A stretch of DNA of 52,711 bases from Clostridia bacterium. Lineage in GTDB: Bacteria; Bacillota; Clostridia; Oscillospirales; Acutalibacteraceae. Below the pieces are notes generated by a model that was not told the origin of the DNA, ran no database searches, and saw only the letters and a program-made list of their open reading frames with translations. The stretch is taken from contig CAAGBN010000040.1 of NCBI GenBank assembly GCA_900768075.1, forward strand, positions 1-52,711, in the 5' to 3' direction. Positions 1 to 8,013 of the stretch are shown piece after piece. Both the position numbers and the translations under genes were made by a program. The first letter of the stretch is position 1. Every line of letters begins with the position of its first letter.

Positions 1-40
1 CCAACCCCGTGTTTGGTTATTGAGTTGTGTCGGCTGACGA

Positions 41-256
41 TTAGCCGAACAGACCAGAGAGCAGAGGTACGAGGGTGATACCGATGAGAGCGACACCGCC
101 GCCTGCCATCAGCTGCTTCATGCCCTGAGACTTCGCACCAGGGTTGTCGTTACCATAGCCTTCCAGAAGATTGATCGCACCCCAGATACCGAGACCTGCA
201 CCCAGAGCGACTACCAGAGTCTGAAGAACACTAACTGCGCTATTGAAAAATTCCAT
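41..256 (-). CDS. Maff2-family ICE membrane protein (pilin-like)
   Basis: This is a 71-residue protein with two hydrophobic segments, roughly residues 7-28 and 49-70, separated by a short polar stretch rich in Gly, Asn and Lys. Small proteins of this kind (Maff2 type, TrbC/VirB2-like) sit just downstream of the coupling-protein gene in CD1115-type integrative conjugative elements and are thought to form part of the type IV secretion channel or pilus. The ATG at 254-256 follows a strong AGGAGG site. It is the last gene of the element visible here; the mating-pair genes should continue to the left of the window. Family assignment is from sequence recognition and context; the pilin role is inferred. 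Confidence 0.85.
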   Translation of the reverse strand: MEFFNSAVSVLQTLVVALGAGLGIWGAINLLEGYGNDNPGAKSQGMKQLMAGGGVALIGITLVPLLSGLFG

Positions 257-294
257 ATATTTTCCTCCTGTAATTTGAATTTGTTTTTGAAATA

Positions 295-334
295 GAAAAA
301 GCCCTCCGTGTTACCGGCGAACCGGTCGGAGGGC
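295..334 (-). terminator. Rho-independent terminator within the ICE transfer region
   Basis: An 8-bp GC-rich stem (301-308 with 327-334) carries an inner 5-bp stem (ACCGG/CCGGT). On the minus strand it is followed by a T run (complement of 295-300). It lies between the small gene ending at 417 and the Maff2-like gene, so it should reduce readthrough from the coupling-protein operon into the pilin-like gene. Confidence 0.8.
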
Positions 335-416
335 AAACACATGGGAGCTATTCAATTACAACAATCATATTTATCACCACCACCTTTCTGGGCAAAAAGA
401 AAAGCCCCGACCGAAG

Positions 417-737
417 TTACACTTCACTCAGAGCAAAATCCTTGTAGACTGTTTCGTTTTTACTGCGCTTTCTGCCCACACTTTCCGTAGGGGCAAGTTC
501 AGGGTAGGTCGCTTGCACTTTCTGTCTGCTTCGACGGACAGTTTCAAAACCCGGAAAGCTGTGCCTGTCCAGTTCCTTCAAAAACACGGGAACCGTCATG
601 GCACGAATGTCGATACCACGCAGATCGGAATAGTGTTCCAGTACCTTCAGGTACAAATGATTATCAGTATTTCTTGCCTTGTTGTCCTGTTCCAGAATAT
701 TCTTGACCAGGGCAGATACAGTTTTCAGATTTTCCAA
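417..737 (-). CDS. Small ICE protein of unknown function, probable TTG start
   Basis: I do not recognise a characterised family. The protein is about 106 residues, soluble, mixed alpha-helical and basic near its C-terminus. An ATG exists at 762-764, but it lies inside the end of the coupling-protein gene and has no ribosome binding site. An AAGGAGG at about 745-751 points instead to a TTG start at 735-737, seven bases downstream. The gene directly follows the coupling protein on the same strand and ends just before a terminator, so it is probably the last gene of the coupling-protein operon. The function is unknown; conjugation accessory or regulatory roles are only guesses from position. Confidence 0.7.
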   Translation of the reverse strand: MENLKTVSALVKNILEQDNKARNTDNHLYLKVLEHYSDLRGIDIRAMTVPVFLKELDRHSFPGFETVRRSRQKVQATYPELAPTESVGRKRSKNETVYKDFALSEV

Positions 738-753
738 ATGCAAACCTCCTTCA

Positions 754-2508
754 TCAATCGGCATCGACTACTACATATTCATCACCTGCCTTCAATTTCA
801 GCCTGCGACTGAGGAACTGTTCGATGTTGAACTCGTTCTTCTTGTCGAAGTCTGAGGTGTACTTATAGTTCGGATGCTGCGTCAGATCGTACTTGTCGGA
901 TTTGAACGGTCTCACACCACGCAGCTGTAGGATACACTTACCACCATCCAGAACTGCCAGTTCGTCCACGGTTGCAAGGTCTTTGCCCAGCTTCTGATAA
1001 TTCATGCCGTAGGACGGGCTGTTACCTCTGGTGTTGGAGGTGTTGTAAGTGTCGATGGTTTCTTTACCCAGAGCCTGATTCAACTCTTTCAGCGTTGTCG
1101 GCTCAGAACCGCCGAGGAAAATACGGGAGTCCATGTTGCCGATGATGGTATCAGCGTTGTCCTTATAGATGGCTTTCAGCTGTGACTGTGCCTGAAGAAC
1201 CAGACAGGCCGAAATCTCACGGCTTCGGATGGTCGCAACCAACTTTTCCAGATTAGGAATCTGTCCGATGTTTGCCGCTTCGTCGATCAGGCAGCGCACA
1301 TGAACCGGCAGTCTGCCACCGTACACATCATCTGCTTTTTCGCAGAGCAGGTTGAACAACTGGGTATAAATCATGGAAATCAAGAAATTAAAGGTCGCAT
1401 CCGTATCCGACATAATCAGGAACAGCGCCGTTTTCTTGTCTCCGAGGGTATCCAACTGCAATTCGTCGTAGGCAGTTACATCTCTGACCTCCTGAATATC
1501 AAACGGGGCAAGTCTCGCACCACAGGAGATCAGGATACTCTTTGCCGTTTTACCGGCAGCCAGTTTGTACTTCTTGTACTGGCGAACTGCAAAGTGATTT
1601 GGCTTTTTCTTTTCCAAAGCTTCAAACATCATGTCCACAGGATTCTGGAACTCCTCATCGTCCTCACGCACCTCCATTGCGTTTAAGAACTCAATCAGAG
1701 TTGAGAAGTTCTGTTCCTCAACCGGAGCTTCGTAGTGGATATAGCCGATCAAAGCACAGTACAGAAGCGTTTCTGCTTTCGTCCAGAACTCGTCACCGGC
1801 TTTACCGTCGCCCTTGGTGTTCGCAATCAGCGTAGTCACCAGTTTAAGAATGTCTTTTTCTGAATGGATATAGGCAAACGGATTATAGTGCATCGACTTT
1901 TTGAAATTGATGGTGTTGAAAATCTTGATGTTGTAGTTATGCTTCAACAGGGCGTTTCCGCACTCAATGACGATACTGCCCTTGGGGTCTGTGACCACAT
2001 AACTGCTGTGCATCTGGAGCAGATTAGGTTTCAGCCAGAACCTTGTTTTACCTGAACCTGAACCACCGATTATCAGTACGTTCTTATTTCTGGCATTGGC
2101 GGGATTCTTCGGTCGGTTGGACATCATCAGTCTTTCCGTCTTGGTCAGGATGATATTGTCCTCAAACTTCTGATCCATGAATGGCTCGATGTCTTTGGCA
2201 GTACCCCAACGGGCGGAGCCGTATTCTTCGTTATGGCGATACTTCTTTGCGTTCTTGCCTTTCAGGTAGACCGCAAGGCGAAGTCCTGCGCCGCAGATGA
2301 TACCGACCACCAAATCCAGAGGGTGAAAGCTCGGTAAAGGATTGCTTAGAGCCACCATGAAGGTATCAAAAAAGCCGAGGAGTTTAGCAGACATATCTGC
2401 ACCCTCGGCTAATCGCCATGCTTCACCCAAGTTGGTTGCGAACAATCCCAACAGGATATACGGGATGTTCAGGATCAGGAGCTTTTTGATGTTTACATTC
2501 TTCATCAC
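754..2508 (-). CDS. virD4: VirD4-like type IV coupling protein (CD1115 family)
   Basis: This 584-residue inner-membrane ATPase should couple the relaxase-DNA complex to the type IV secretion channel during conjugation. The N-terminus has two hydrophobic segments (about 8-27 and 62-81). A Walker A motif GGSGSGKT lies at 148-155 and a Walker B-like CLIDEAAN at 406-413, followed by the SREISACLVLQAQSQL stretch typical of TraG/VirD4 proteins. Length fits the Firmicutes ICE subfamily. The ATG overlaps the end of the PcfB-like gene by 4 bp, indicating translational coupling, and a GGAGCG site precedes it. The relaxase itself is not in the window. Confidence 0.95.
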   Translation of the reverse strand: MMKNVNIKKLLILNIPYILLGLFATNLGEAWRLAEGADMSAKLLGFFDTFMVALSNPLPSFHPLDLVVGIICGAGLRLAVYLKGKNAKKYRHNEEYGSARWGTAKDIEPFMDQKFEDNIILTKTERLMMSNRPKNPANARNKNVLIIGGSGSGKTRFWLKPNLLQMHSSYVVTDPKGSIVIECGNALLKHNYNIKIFNTINFKKSMHYNPFAYIHSEKDILKLVTTLIANTKGDGKAGDEFWTKAETLLYCALIGYIHYEAPVEEQNFSTLIEFLNAMEVREDDEEFQNPVDMMFEALEKKKPNHFAVRQYKKYKLAAGKTAKSILISCGARLAPFDIQEVRDVTAYDELQLDTLGDKKTALFLIMSDTDATFNFLISMIYTQLFNLLCEKADDVYGGRLPVHVRCLIDEAANIGQIPNLEKLVATIRSREISACLVLQAQSQLKAIYKDNADTIIGNMDSRIFLGGSEPTTLKELNQALGKETIDTYNTSNTRGNSPSYGMNYQKLGKDLATVDELAVLDGGKCILQLRGVRPFKSDKYDLTQHPNYKYTSDFDKKNEFNIEQFLSRRLKLKAGDEYVVVDAD

Positions 2509-2987
2509 AAATCACGCTCCTGTTTCTTTTCTCGAACCTTCTTAGGAATGGCAGCGACAATCTCTTTGAACTTTTTCAGCTGTGCCAGAACGCTCGGTTT
2601 CTTGTCCTTCGTCAAAGCCCTCGCCTGATGTTCCTTGCAGATAGCATCCAGGGCGTCTGCATCCTTGGAACGGACAAAGACCAGATAACGGGGAGGATCT
2701 ACGGACTTATCTTTTCTTACGGCAAAGTCCACGCCGTATTTCTTGGCAAGTCGTTCAAAATCTTTGATGCCGCTTTTGTCGATCTCGACATTGGTGGCAC
2801 CCTGATTCTGAGCCAACAGCTGTTTCACGGTCTGTTTTCCGTGAACAGCGGGGTCTCTGGCTTTCTGCGCCTTGACCTTTTCTCGGTGCTGCAAATACTT
2901 GCGAATACCGGCGACGATAGTTCGTCCAGTCAGCTTCGTTGTGCTGATAGCGAGATTTATCGTCCTGTTTTCAACTTCTTCCTGCAT
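2505..2987 (-). CDS. PcfB-like (DUF3801) conjugation protein
   Basis: This 160-residue, Lys/Arg-rich soluble protein resembles PcfB/DUF3801 proteins, which are encoded immediately upstream of the coupling protein in Gram-positive ICEs and pCF10-like plasmids. In that family the protein is needed for transfer and is thought to act with the coupling protein. The centre (about 60-120) carries a compact alpha/beta domain, including the stretch DFERLAKKYGVDFAVRKDK. The gene starts at an ATG after AGGAGGTG and overlaps virD4 by 4 bp, so the two are almost certainly co-translated. Confidence 0.85.
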   Translation of the reverse strand: MQEEVENRTINLAISTTKLTGRTIVAGIRKYLQHREKVKAQKARDPAVHGKQTVKQLLAQNQGATNVEIDKSGIKDFERLAKKYGVDFAVRKDKSVDPPRYLVFVRSKDADALDAICKEHQARALTKDKKPSVLAQLKKFKEIVAAIPKKVREKKQERDL

Positions 2988-3021
2988 GAATCATCACCTC
3001 CTGCAAGCAGTAGAGTGAGGG

Positions 3022-3336
3022 TCATCGTGCCATATCTCTGCGGTCGTAATACAGATTGCCCTTGGCAACTGCGGCATGGCTGATAATCTTGATGTCACCG
3101 GCTTTCTGATGTGCCAGGGCTTTCTGATACCCAACTTCGCCCAGAAACAGGCGAGTGCGTTCACCTTTATCGCCTACGGGAGAATTGTGCGTCAGGACAT
3201 CGAAGATAATCATGTGCTTGGTGTTTTCATCGAAACGAGCCAAATCCAGATAGGTGTGACCCTTGTATTCCTTGGCACCATCCAGAATGCGGCGGCACTC
3301 CATAAGGTCTCCGATAGTGGAACTTCGCTTTTCCAT
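3022..3336 (-). CDS. Small ICE protein, unknown function
   Basis: This 104-residue soluble protein starts at an ATG after GGAGGGATT. I do not recognise a named domain. It has a predicted helical N-terminus followed by alternating beta and alpha segments and no signal peptide or membrane segment. It lies 9 bases after the DUF3846-type gene and about 34 bases before the PcfB-like gene, all on the minus strand, so it belongs to the same transcription unit. The strong ribosome binding site and conserved position support a real gene. The function is unknown. Confidence 0.75.
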   Translation of the reverse strand: MEKRSSTIGDLMECRRILDGAKEYKGHTYLDLARFDENTKHMIIFDVLTHNSPVGDKGERTRLFLGEVGYQKALAHQKAGDIKIISHAAVAKGNLYYDRRDMAR

Positions 3337-3345
3337 AATCCCTCC

Positions 3346-3987
3346 TTACAGCGAATCCCTGTCGGGACTGCTCTTGTGGGGAGTGGGAGCCGCTTTTTCA
3401 GGTGCATCTGCTTTCTTTACCTTGTCATCAGGCAAAGGCAGAGCCATGATACTGCGACCCATACGGACGAACATTTCAGGCTGATGGAAGTGTTCTTCAT
3501 ACTTCTTCATCTGTTCAGGGGACAGGGAGCAGAAATCTTCCTCGCCCAGACCAACAACATAGAAGTCACCTGCTACGATGTCATAGATGTCACCATCTTC
3601 ATCACGCAAAGCTCGGTTCAATTCACTTCCATTCAGTTTTCCTTCATCGTTCATCACCAGAGCCACAGGATCTTCAAACGGATAAACCGCCTGAATATAA
3701 CCGCCTACGGCTTTCTGTAAGTCCTCCAACTCACAGCCGATCTGCACCGCCTGAGGATACATATTGGGACGAATCAGGAGAACATCCATCATGGGAGCCT
3801 GTTCCTGCTGAATTTCACGCTCTGCCTGCGTACCAAATGCCACACCGGTAAAGTTTTCAGCATCCAGAATATGCTCGGAATTGTAGTAGGCTGTCTTAAC
3901 CTGTTCCTCCGCAGCATCACGGTTTTCAGCCTGCACCGTGACCGTCTTTTCCAAGGTCTCGGTGATTTTTACGTCATACTCTTTCAA
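3346..3987 (-). CDS. DpnD/PcfM-like and DUF3846 two-domain ICE protein
   Basis: This 213-residue protein has two parts. Residues 1-52 resemble the short DpnD/PcfM-like domain (pattern VKITETLEKTVTVQAENRDA). Residues about 67-165 match the DUF3846 type found in mobile elements (start near LLIRPNMYPQAVQIG). The C-terminal 40 residues are low-complexity and rich in Ala, Pro and Lys. The start is probably the TTG at 3985-3987, nine bases after GGAGGTAAC; I see no better ATG. Neither domain has an assigned biochemical function. The fusion may simply be the common form in these ICEs. Domain calls are from recognition, not a search. Confidence 0.75.
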   Translation of the reverse strand: MKEYDVKITETLEKTVTVQAENRDAAEEQVKTAYYNSEHILDAENFTGVAFGTQAEREIQQEQAPMMDVLLIRPNMYPQAVQIGCELEDLQKAVGGYIQAVYPFEDPVALVMNDEGKLNGSELNRALRDEDGDIYDIVAGDFYVVGLGEEDFCSLSPEQMKKYEEHFHQPEMFVRMGRSIMALPLPDDKVKKADAPEKAAPTPHKSSPDRDSL

Positions 3988-4042
3988 GTGTCGTTACCTC
4001 CATTTCTTTGAGATATAAGAAAAGCGACCATCCATGAACCTG

Positions 4043-4570
4043 TTACAGTTCACAAACAGTCGCACCAGCATTGGTTAAATGCTCAAACATACAAATATCG
4101 TCCAGTTCGCAGACCAGAGAACCCATGTCAAAGAAAATATCGTCCTCGCATTCCACCGTAGTAAATACGCTGCGATGTTCGTTGAGACAGATGGCTTCTT
4201 CTTTGTCCATCGTGATCGTGGACATACAGGATACCACATAGAATGTCATATCTTCTGCAAGCCACAGTTCCTTGCTCTGTACCGTGCGAACTCTTTCATC
4301 GCCGGTCATGTCTGTTGCACAAGACAGAAGCCTTACGGCTCTGTTGTTCAGGAGTGCAATTCCCTGATAGTCGATACCGTCACCGGCAGAGGATAACACA
4401 CGGTACTCGCAAACCATTTCGGCACTTTTCTGGAATGCCTGTGCCAGAAGTGTAGGAGAAACATCGTCGAACTCCTCGCCGTAGTTTTCGAGCATATCCA
4501 TCATATAATCAGGGTCGCAAAGATTGTAGAGTTCTTCCAATGCGACCTGAATGTTTTTAGGTGTAAACAT
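4043..4570 (-). CDS. Acidic ICE accessory protein, unknown function
   Basis: This is a 175-residue, strongly acidic protein without signal peptide or membrane segment. It contains eight cysteines spread through its length, with no CxxC pairs that would suggest a metal site. ATG start after AAGGTGA. It sits 11 bases downstream of parB and 55 bases upstream of the DUF3846-type gene in the same direction. The acidic character could suggest a DNA mimic such as an antirestriction protein, but nothing in the sequence proves this. I cannot name its family. Confidence 0.7.
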   Translation of the reverse strand: MFTPKNIQVALEELYNLCDPDYMMDMLENYGEEFDDVSPTLLAQAFQKSAEMVCEYRVLSSAGDGIDYQGIALLNNRAVRLLSCATDMTGDERVRTVQSKELWLAEDMTFYVVSCMSTITMDKEEAICLNEHRSVFTTVECEDDIFFDMGSLVCELDDICMFEHLTNAGATVCEL

Positions 4571-4581
4571 CGGGTATCACC

Positions 4582-5508
4582 TTACCTTTCCATAGATTTC
4601 TCTCTTTTCTTTTGCCATTGTTCAAGCAACTGAATGATTTTATCTTCCATCTGCTTGTTGGTGTAGGATTTGGGGAAATACTTTCTCAGGGCATCGGTTT
4701 TGAAAGTAACCTTGCCCTGTTCCTCCTTTTTGATCTCATTCATAATGTCGCACATAGCGTCCAGAGTACACTCGCCCTCCTGTGCGAGCTTTTTAATTCG
4801 CTGTGCCTGAGATAGAGAAGGGGTAGTTTGGGCATAATCCATAGCAGACAGAAAATCCTGCTGTTCCTGCTTTGCCAAATAGGAAAGCTCCACCGCAGGA
4901 TTGAACTTGAGTTGTCCATTATCCACCATATCCAACAGTTCAGGAATAAGCTCTGTCAGACGGATATATCGCTGAACCTGTCTGCCACTTTCACCACTAT
5001 CCGCACCGACCATATCGGCTGCGTCCAACTTCCCGACAAGTTGTCGGGAAGTTAAATCCGACCTTGCGCCTTGGTGTTTGATGGCATCCAGTTTCATGCT
5101 GTACGCAAAAGCTCGCTCACTCGGCAGAATGGTTTCTCTCTGCAAGTTGGCATCGACCATCAAAATGATTGCGGCATCATCGTCCAAATCACGGACAATA
5201 ACTGGCATGGTCTCTTTACCTGCGATTTCAGATGCACGGTGTCGCCTGTGACCGGAAATGATTTCATATCCACCGTCAGGGTCAGGACGGACAATGGCAG
5301 GAGTGAGAACACCAAACTCACGGACACTCTCAGCAGTTTTCATCATTTCTTCATCGTCCACCACTCGGAACGGGTGTCCTTCAAAGGGGTGTAACTCAGA
5401 AAGGGGAATTTCTTGCACTCGTTCCTGCTGGGCTTCAGCTCGTGACTGGTCAGTAGAGAAAATATCATCGTACCCCTTCAAGCTGATGTTTGCGCCTTTT
5501 TTCTGCAT
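4582..5508 (-). CDS. parB: ParB/Spo0J-family partition protein
   Basis: This 308-residue centromere-binding protein should segregate the excised or replicating element together with ParA. The N-terminal nuclease-like/CTPase ParB domain spans about 33-125 and includes EIISGHRRHRAS, the arginine-rich box typical of ParB. A helix-turn-helix region follows at about 155-215 (VQRYIRLTELIPELLD), then a C-terminal dimerisation region. ATG start after GGAGGTG. The first 44 bases overlap the end of parA in another frame, so the pair is translationally coupled. A perfect 27-bp palindrome lies inside this gene at 5027-5053. Confidence 0.93.
   Translation of the reverse strand: MQKKGANISLKGYDDIFSTDQSRAEAQQERVQEIPLSELHPFEGHPFRVVDDEEMMKTAESVREFGVLTPAIVRPDPDGGYEIISGHRRHRASEIAGKETMPVIVRDLDDDAAIILMVDANLQRETILPSERAFAYSMKLDAIKHQGARSDLTSRQLVGKLDAADMVGADSGESGRQVQRYIRLTELIPELLDMVDNGQLKFNPAVELSYLAKQEQQDFLSAMDYAQTTPSLSQAQRIKKLAQEGECTLDAMCDIMNEIKKEEQGKVTFKTDALRKYFPKSYTNKQMEDKIIQLLEQWQKKREKSMER
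5027..5053. repeat. Perfect 27-bp palindrome inside parB
   Basis: Two 13-base arms (5027-5039 and 5041-5053) are exact reverse complements around a single central base. It falls within the parB coding sequence, between the ParB domain and the helix-turn-helix. Palindromes of this size are typical of protein-binding sites such as parS centromeres. That role is inferred from shape and place only. Confidence 0.8.
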
Positions 5509-6292
5509 TGTTTATCACCTCCTTCGTCAGAACTTTATAGGCTTCGGCAACTTTGCCTTTGGGATCATGCTTAAAGATACTGGTTCCCTCGGCGCTGATT
5601 TCCTCTGCACGGACAGAACGGGGAATGTCTGTCTTGTAAACCTTCAGCTTGCTACCGTAGTTTTCACGGATAAGATTGCTGATGTCTTTGGAATAATTGG
5701 TTCTGCTGTCTACCATCGTCAGAAGAATACCTTCGATTTTCAGCTTGGGATTGATTTGCCTTTTGACCTTGTTGACGGTTTCAAGCAACTGTTCCAAACC
5801 TTTTGCGGGAAGATACGCCGCCTGAACAGGTATCAGCACATTGTCGGCAGCTGCCAACGCATTGACGGTCAGCATACCCAGGGAGGGCATACAGTCCAGA
5901 AGGATGAAATCATAATTCTGTTTGACCGTATCCAGATACTGACGGAGGATTGTTTCTCGGCTCATAGCGTTTACCAGAGAAACTTCCAAACCTGAAAGTT
6001 CGATATTGGCAGGCATATAGTCCACACCTTCGGGATGTCGCAGGATTCCTTCTCCCGGAGCAATCGGTTTTTCCGTAATGATCTTTCCCATCATGTCCGA
6101 AAGGGTGGGGGACAACTCATCAGGATATGGGTTTCCAAGACTGACGGTTAAGGATGCCTGGGGATCTGTGTCTACCAACAGAACCCTTTTGCCCTCCATA
6201 GCCAATCCAACACCCAAGTTTTCACAGGTCGTTGTCTTGCCTGTACCGCCTTTCTGGTTGACTACTGCGATGACGGTCGCTTTTTTCGACAA
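5465..6292 (-). CDS. parA: ParA-family partition ATPase
   Basis: This 275-residue deviant Walker ATPase carries KGGTGKTT at residues 14-21, with the signature lysine, and a conserved LLVDTDPQASLT at about 38-49. It should form nucleoid-bound filaments or gradients that move ParB-bound DNA. It is full length for the Soj/ParA family without an N-terminal HTH. It is encoded just downstream of repA, and its last 44 bases overlap parB. This layout (rep-parA-parB) is plasmid-like and typical of replicating ICEs. Confidence 0.95.
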   Translation of the reverse strand: MSKKATVIAVVNQKGGTGKTTTCENLGVGLAMEGKRVLLVDTDPQASLTVSLGNPYPDELSPTLSDMMGKIITEKPIAPGEGILRHPEGVDYMPANIELSGLEVSLVNAMSRETILRQYLDTVKQNYDFILLDCMPSLGMLTVNALAAADNVLIPVQAAYLPAKGLEQLLETVNKVKRQINPKLKIEGILLTMVDSRTNYSKDISNLIRENYGSKLKVYKTDIPRSVRAEEISAEGTSIFKHDPKGKVAEAYKVLTKEVINNAEKRRKHQLEGVR

Positions 6293-6333
6293 TTCTCGTC
6301 ACCTCGCTTTCTTCTTTTGATTTGCTTCAACAT

Positions 6334-7233
6334 TTACCACCTCCCTCCAAGTTTTCCCGAAGCCATGTCATGCCTTACCTGTGCATCGTAGTGGGCATCT
6401 ATGGTGTACGGGGCATTGTATATCGAAGCAAGTAGGTACTGCTTGATATTGCGAACTTCAGTTGTGTTTTCTTTGAATCGGTCTACAACAAACCTGATAT
6501 GCTCTGAATCCAGTTTCATAAAGGTACTTCGGACGATTTCTACCGGCTTATCATCGCTGGCTATTCGTATCTGTTTACGGTTGCTGCACATCACTTCAAC
6601 GATAAGTCTGAGGATCAATTCAAGGATTTCTCCGTCATGTCGGAAGTCCTGCTTTAGATATTCCATTTCAAACTGATCGTAAAAATACTCATAATATCGG
6701 GTAAACTCTCCGGTCCCGTCGGCTTCCTGTCCGTGAAAAACGGAAGAAAGGAAAGGATCAGTATCACTAAATTCAGTATCTTTAATATCAGTATTATTAC
6801 ATTGTGATTTTGGAAGTTCTTGAGTTGTGATTTTCATTGTTCCAGAATTGTGATTTTCACAATTCAAGAGTTGTGAATCCACAGCAGAAATAAAGTTCTT
6901 CACATATATCAGATTGGGTTTTCCTAAACCCTGACGCTTTCGCTCAATCAATCCTGCCTTCTTCTCAAGTTCGCTGAGCAGCTTTATAGCTTTTTGCTCA
7001 GCACAGTTCAAAGCCGACTTTGCTTCGTCGATTGTGAAGATGATATACACACGACCGTTTTCATCTATCCAACCGTTCTTGGCAGAAAGGCTCATGCGAT
7101 CAAGCAATATACCATACAGCATCTTGGCATCGGCCGAGATGTTCCAAAATCTCTCGTTGGTGAATAACACCTTCGGAACTCGATAGAATGTGAACAGTTC
7201 GGATTGCTGACCATAGAAGTAATCATACGTCAC
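6334..7233 (-). CDS. repA: RepA_N-family replication initiator
   Basis: This 299-residue initiator has a conserved N-terminal domain (about 1-110) with the pattern FYRVPKVLFTNERFWNISADAK condensed around residues 16-37. A variable linker (about 118-145) and a C-terminal host-type domain follow. In RepA_N plasmids of Gram-positive bacteria the origin lies inside the rep gene; here the linker region carries four 23-bp direct repeats. The start is GTG at 7231-7233, nine bases after AGGTGG. The nearby ATG at 7235-7237 is in the frame of the upstream small gene, whose end overlaps repA by 11 bp. The protein would let the excised ICE replicate. Confidence 0.92.
   Translation of the reverse strand: MTYDYFYGQQSELFTFYRVPKVLFTNERFWNISADAKMLYGILLDRMSLSAKNGWIDENGRVYIIFTIDEAKSALNCAEQKAIKLLSELEKKAGLIERKRQGLGKPNLIYVKNFISAVDSQLLNCENHNSGTMKITTQELPKSQCNNTDIKDTEFSDTDPFLSSVFHGQEADGTGEFTRYYEYFYDQFEMEYLKQDFRHDGEILELILRLIVEVMCSNRKQIRIASDDKPVEIVRSTFMKLDSEHIRFVVDRFKENTTEVRNIKQYLLASIYNAPYTIDAHYDAQVRHDMASGKLGGRW
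6802..6893 (+). repeat. Iteron-like array in repA: four 23-bp direct repeats
   Basis: The hexamer TTGTGA recurs at 6802, 6825, 6848 and 6871, an exact 23-bp spacing. The first three units share the ten bases TTGTGATTTT. Because 23 is not a multiple of three, the repeat is not a protein repeat and must be conserved as DNA. The array sits in the linker part of repA, where RepA_N plasmids such as pSK41 carry their Rep boxes and origin. Confidence 0.8.
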
Positions 7234-7420
7234 TCATTTTCACCACCTCTTTCTGCGGGAAATTTTCTTTTTCCAGAGGGGAGCTGCGGAATGTCGTGTC
7301 TCTTAATCCATACGGACAACGGACGAAATAACAGGAACGATACCTCCAGCGAGGTTGATGATACTCACAATCTCGACAGCCTTTGGGCTTTTGGCAACGG
7401 ACACGCTCATACTCATACAT
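7223..7420 (-). CDS. Small Cys-rich protein upstream of repA (first of pair)
   Basis: This 65-residue basic protein has five cysteines: one at residue 9, a CRDC pair (15-18), one near 30 and one near 35. They are interspersed with basic and aromatic residues, as in small zinc-binding proteins. It starts at the ATG directly after the stop of the preceding Cys-rich gene, and its last 11 bases overlap the GTG of repA, so all three are coupled. I do not recognise the family. A regulatory role in element replication is possible from position, but not shown. Confidence 0.6.
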   Translation of the reverse strand: MYEYERVRCQKPKGCRDCEYHQPRWRYRSCYFVRCPYGLRDTTFRSSPLEKENFPQKEVVKMSDV

Positions 7421-7421
7421 A

Positions 7422-7646
7422 TCAACGAACCCCCACTTCCTTCAAAATCTTTTTGGTACACCAACCGATGCAGGGATGATCTCGACCATAAGGACAACCA
7501 TCACATTCGGACTTCGGTTTTTGGGGTACAGAGATTAAGTAGTAGCATTTATCTTCACCCAGACAGCAGCCCTTTTTGTTGTTTTTCCAGAAATGGCAGT
7601 AACGGCAGTCGTTTGGCTTGTCAGGGGAATAAGCAATCTTACTCAA
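7422..7646 (-). CDS. Small Cys-rich protein upstream of repA (second of pair)
   Basis: This 74-residue protein has nine cysteines in repeated short spacings (CRYC, GCC, CDGC, then two single Cys), alternating with Lys, Pro and Gly. The pattern suggests structural zinc or disulphide knots in a cytoplasmic protein, since there is no signal peptide. It is the first gene after the terminator-like hairpin at 7692-7740 and is followed immediately by a second Cys-rich gene and repA. Cysteine density and gene coupling make a chance reading frame unlikely. The family is not recognised. Confidence 0.65.
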   Translation of the reverse strand: MSKIAYSPDKPNDCRYCHFWKNNKKGCCLGEDKCYYLISVPQKPKSECDGCPYGRDHPCIGWCTKKILKEVGVR

Positions 7647-7691
7647 AAATCAAACCTCCAATCTTTTTAGATTTACCCGTGGATTTGGGCA

Positions 7692-7740
7692 TAAAAAAAG
7701 AGCGTCTATCCATCCCCAATGCGGGGCAAATAGACGCTCT
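7692..7740 (-). terminator. Terminator or attenuator upstream of the repA operon
   Basis: Eleven-base arms (7699-7709 and 7730-7740) are exact complements, with an inner CCCC/GGGG stem. On the minus strand the hairpin is followed by seven T residues. It lies about 45 bases upstream of the first small gene of the repA operon. As nothing is encoded between it and the element end, it is more likely a leader attenuator controlling rep expression than the end of another gene. Confidence 0.75.
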
Positions 7741-7806
7741 ATGTACGAGGTAATATTCAATTTTATCTGCTATAACGGGGTGATACTTAAAACATCCGCC
7801 TTTTTT

Positions 7807-7900
7807 GATTAGCAGGTTTTTTAGCACGATTTTGGGGCTGATTAGCAGGAAGGCCTTTTTTATTAGCAAAAACAGCCTTTTTTCTGCTAATGATTAGCAG
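7807..7900. repeat. ATTAGCAG repeat cluster near the ICE end
   Basis: The octamer ATTAGCAG or close variants occur at 7808, 7841, 7862 and 7893 in direct orientation and at 7884-7891 inverted; a shorter TTAGCAC is at 7821. Several start-to-start distances (33, 21, 31) are close to whole helical turns. The place, between the repA leader and the tRNA-Arg attachment region, fits arm-type sites for integrase/excisionase or binding sites for another element protein. Confidence 0.55.
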
Positions 7901-8013
7901 AAATTTTTGCCTTATAACAGTAGTTCGATTTTTCAGGGCTTGTCAAAAATCAGAATTTGGAGTAAAATTCTGAACCATGATTTAGACACAATAAGGGCAA
8001 GCTGTTGGGATGA

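Noticed and set aside
7639..7869. Open frame of 76 codons on the minus strand across the ICE end
   Set aside because: It runs through the terminator hairpin and the ATTAGCAG repeats, with odd composition and no ribosome binding site.
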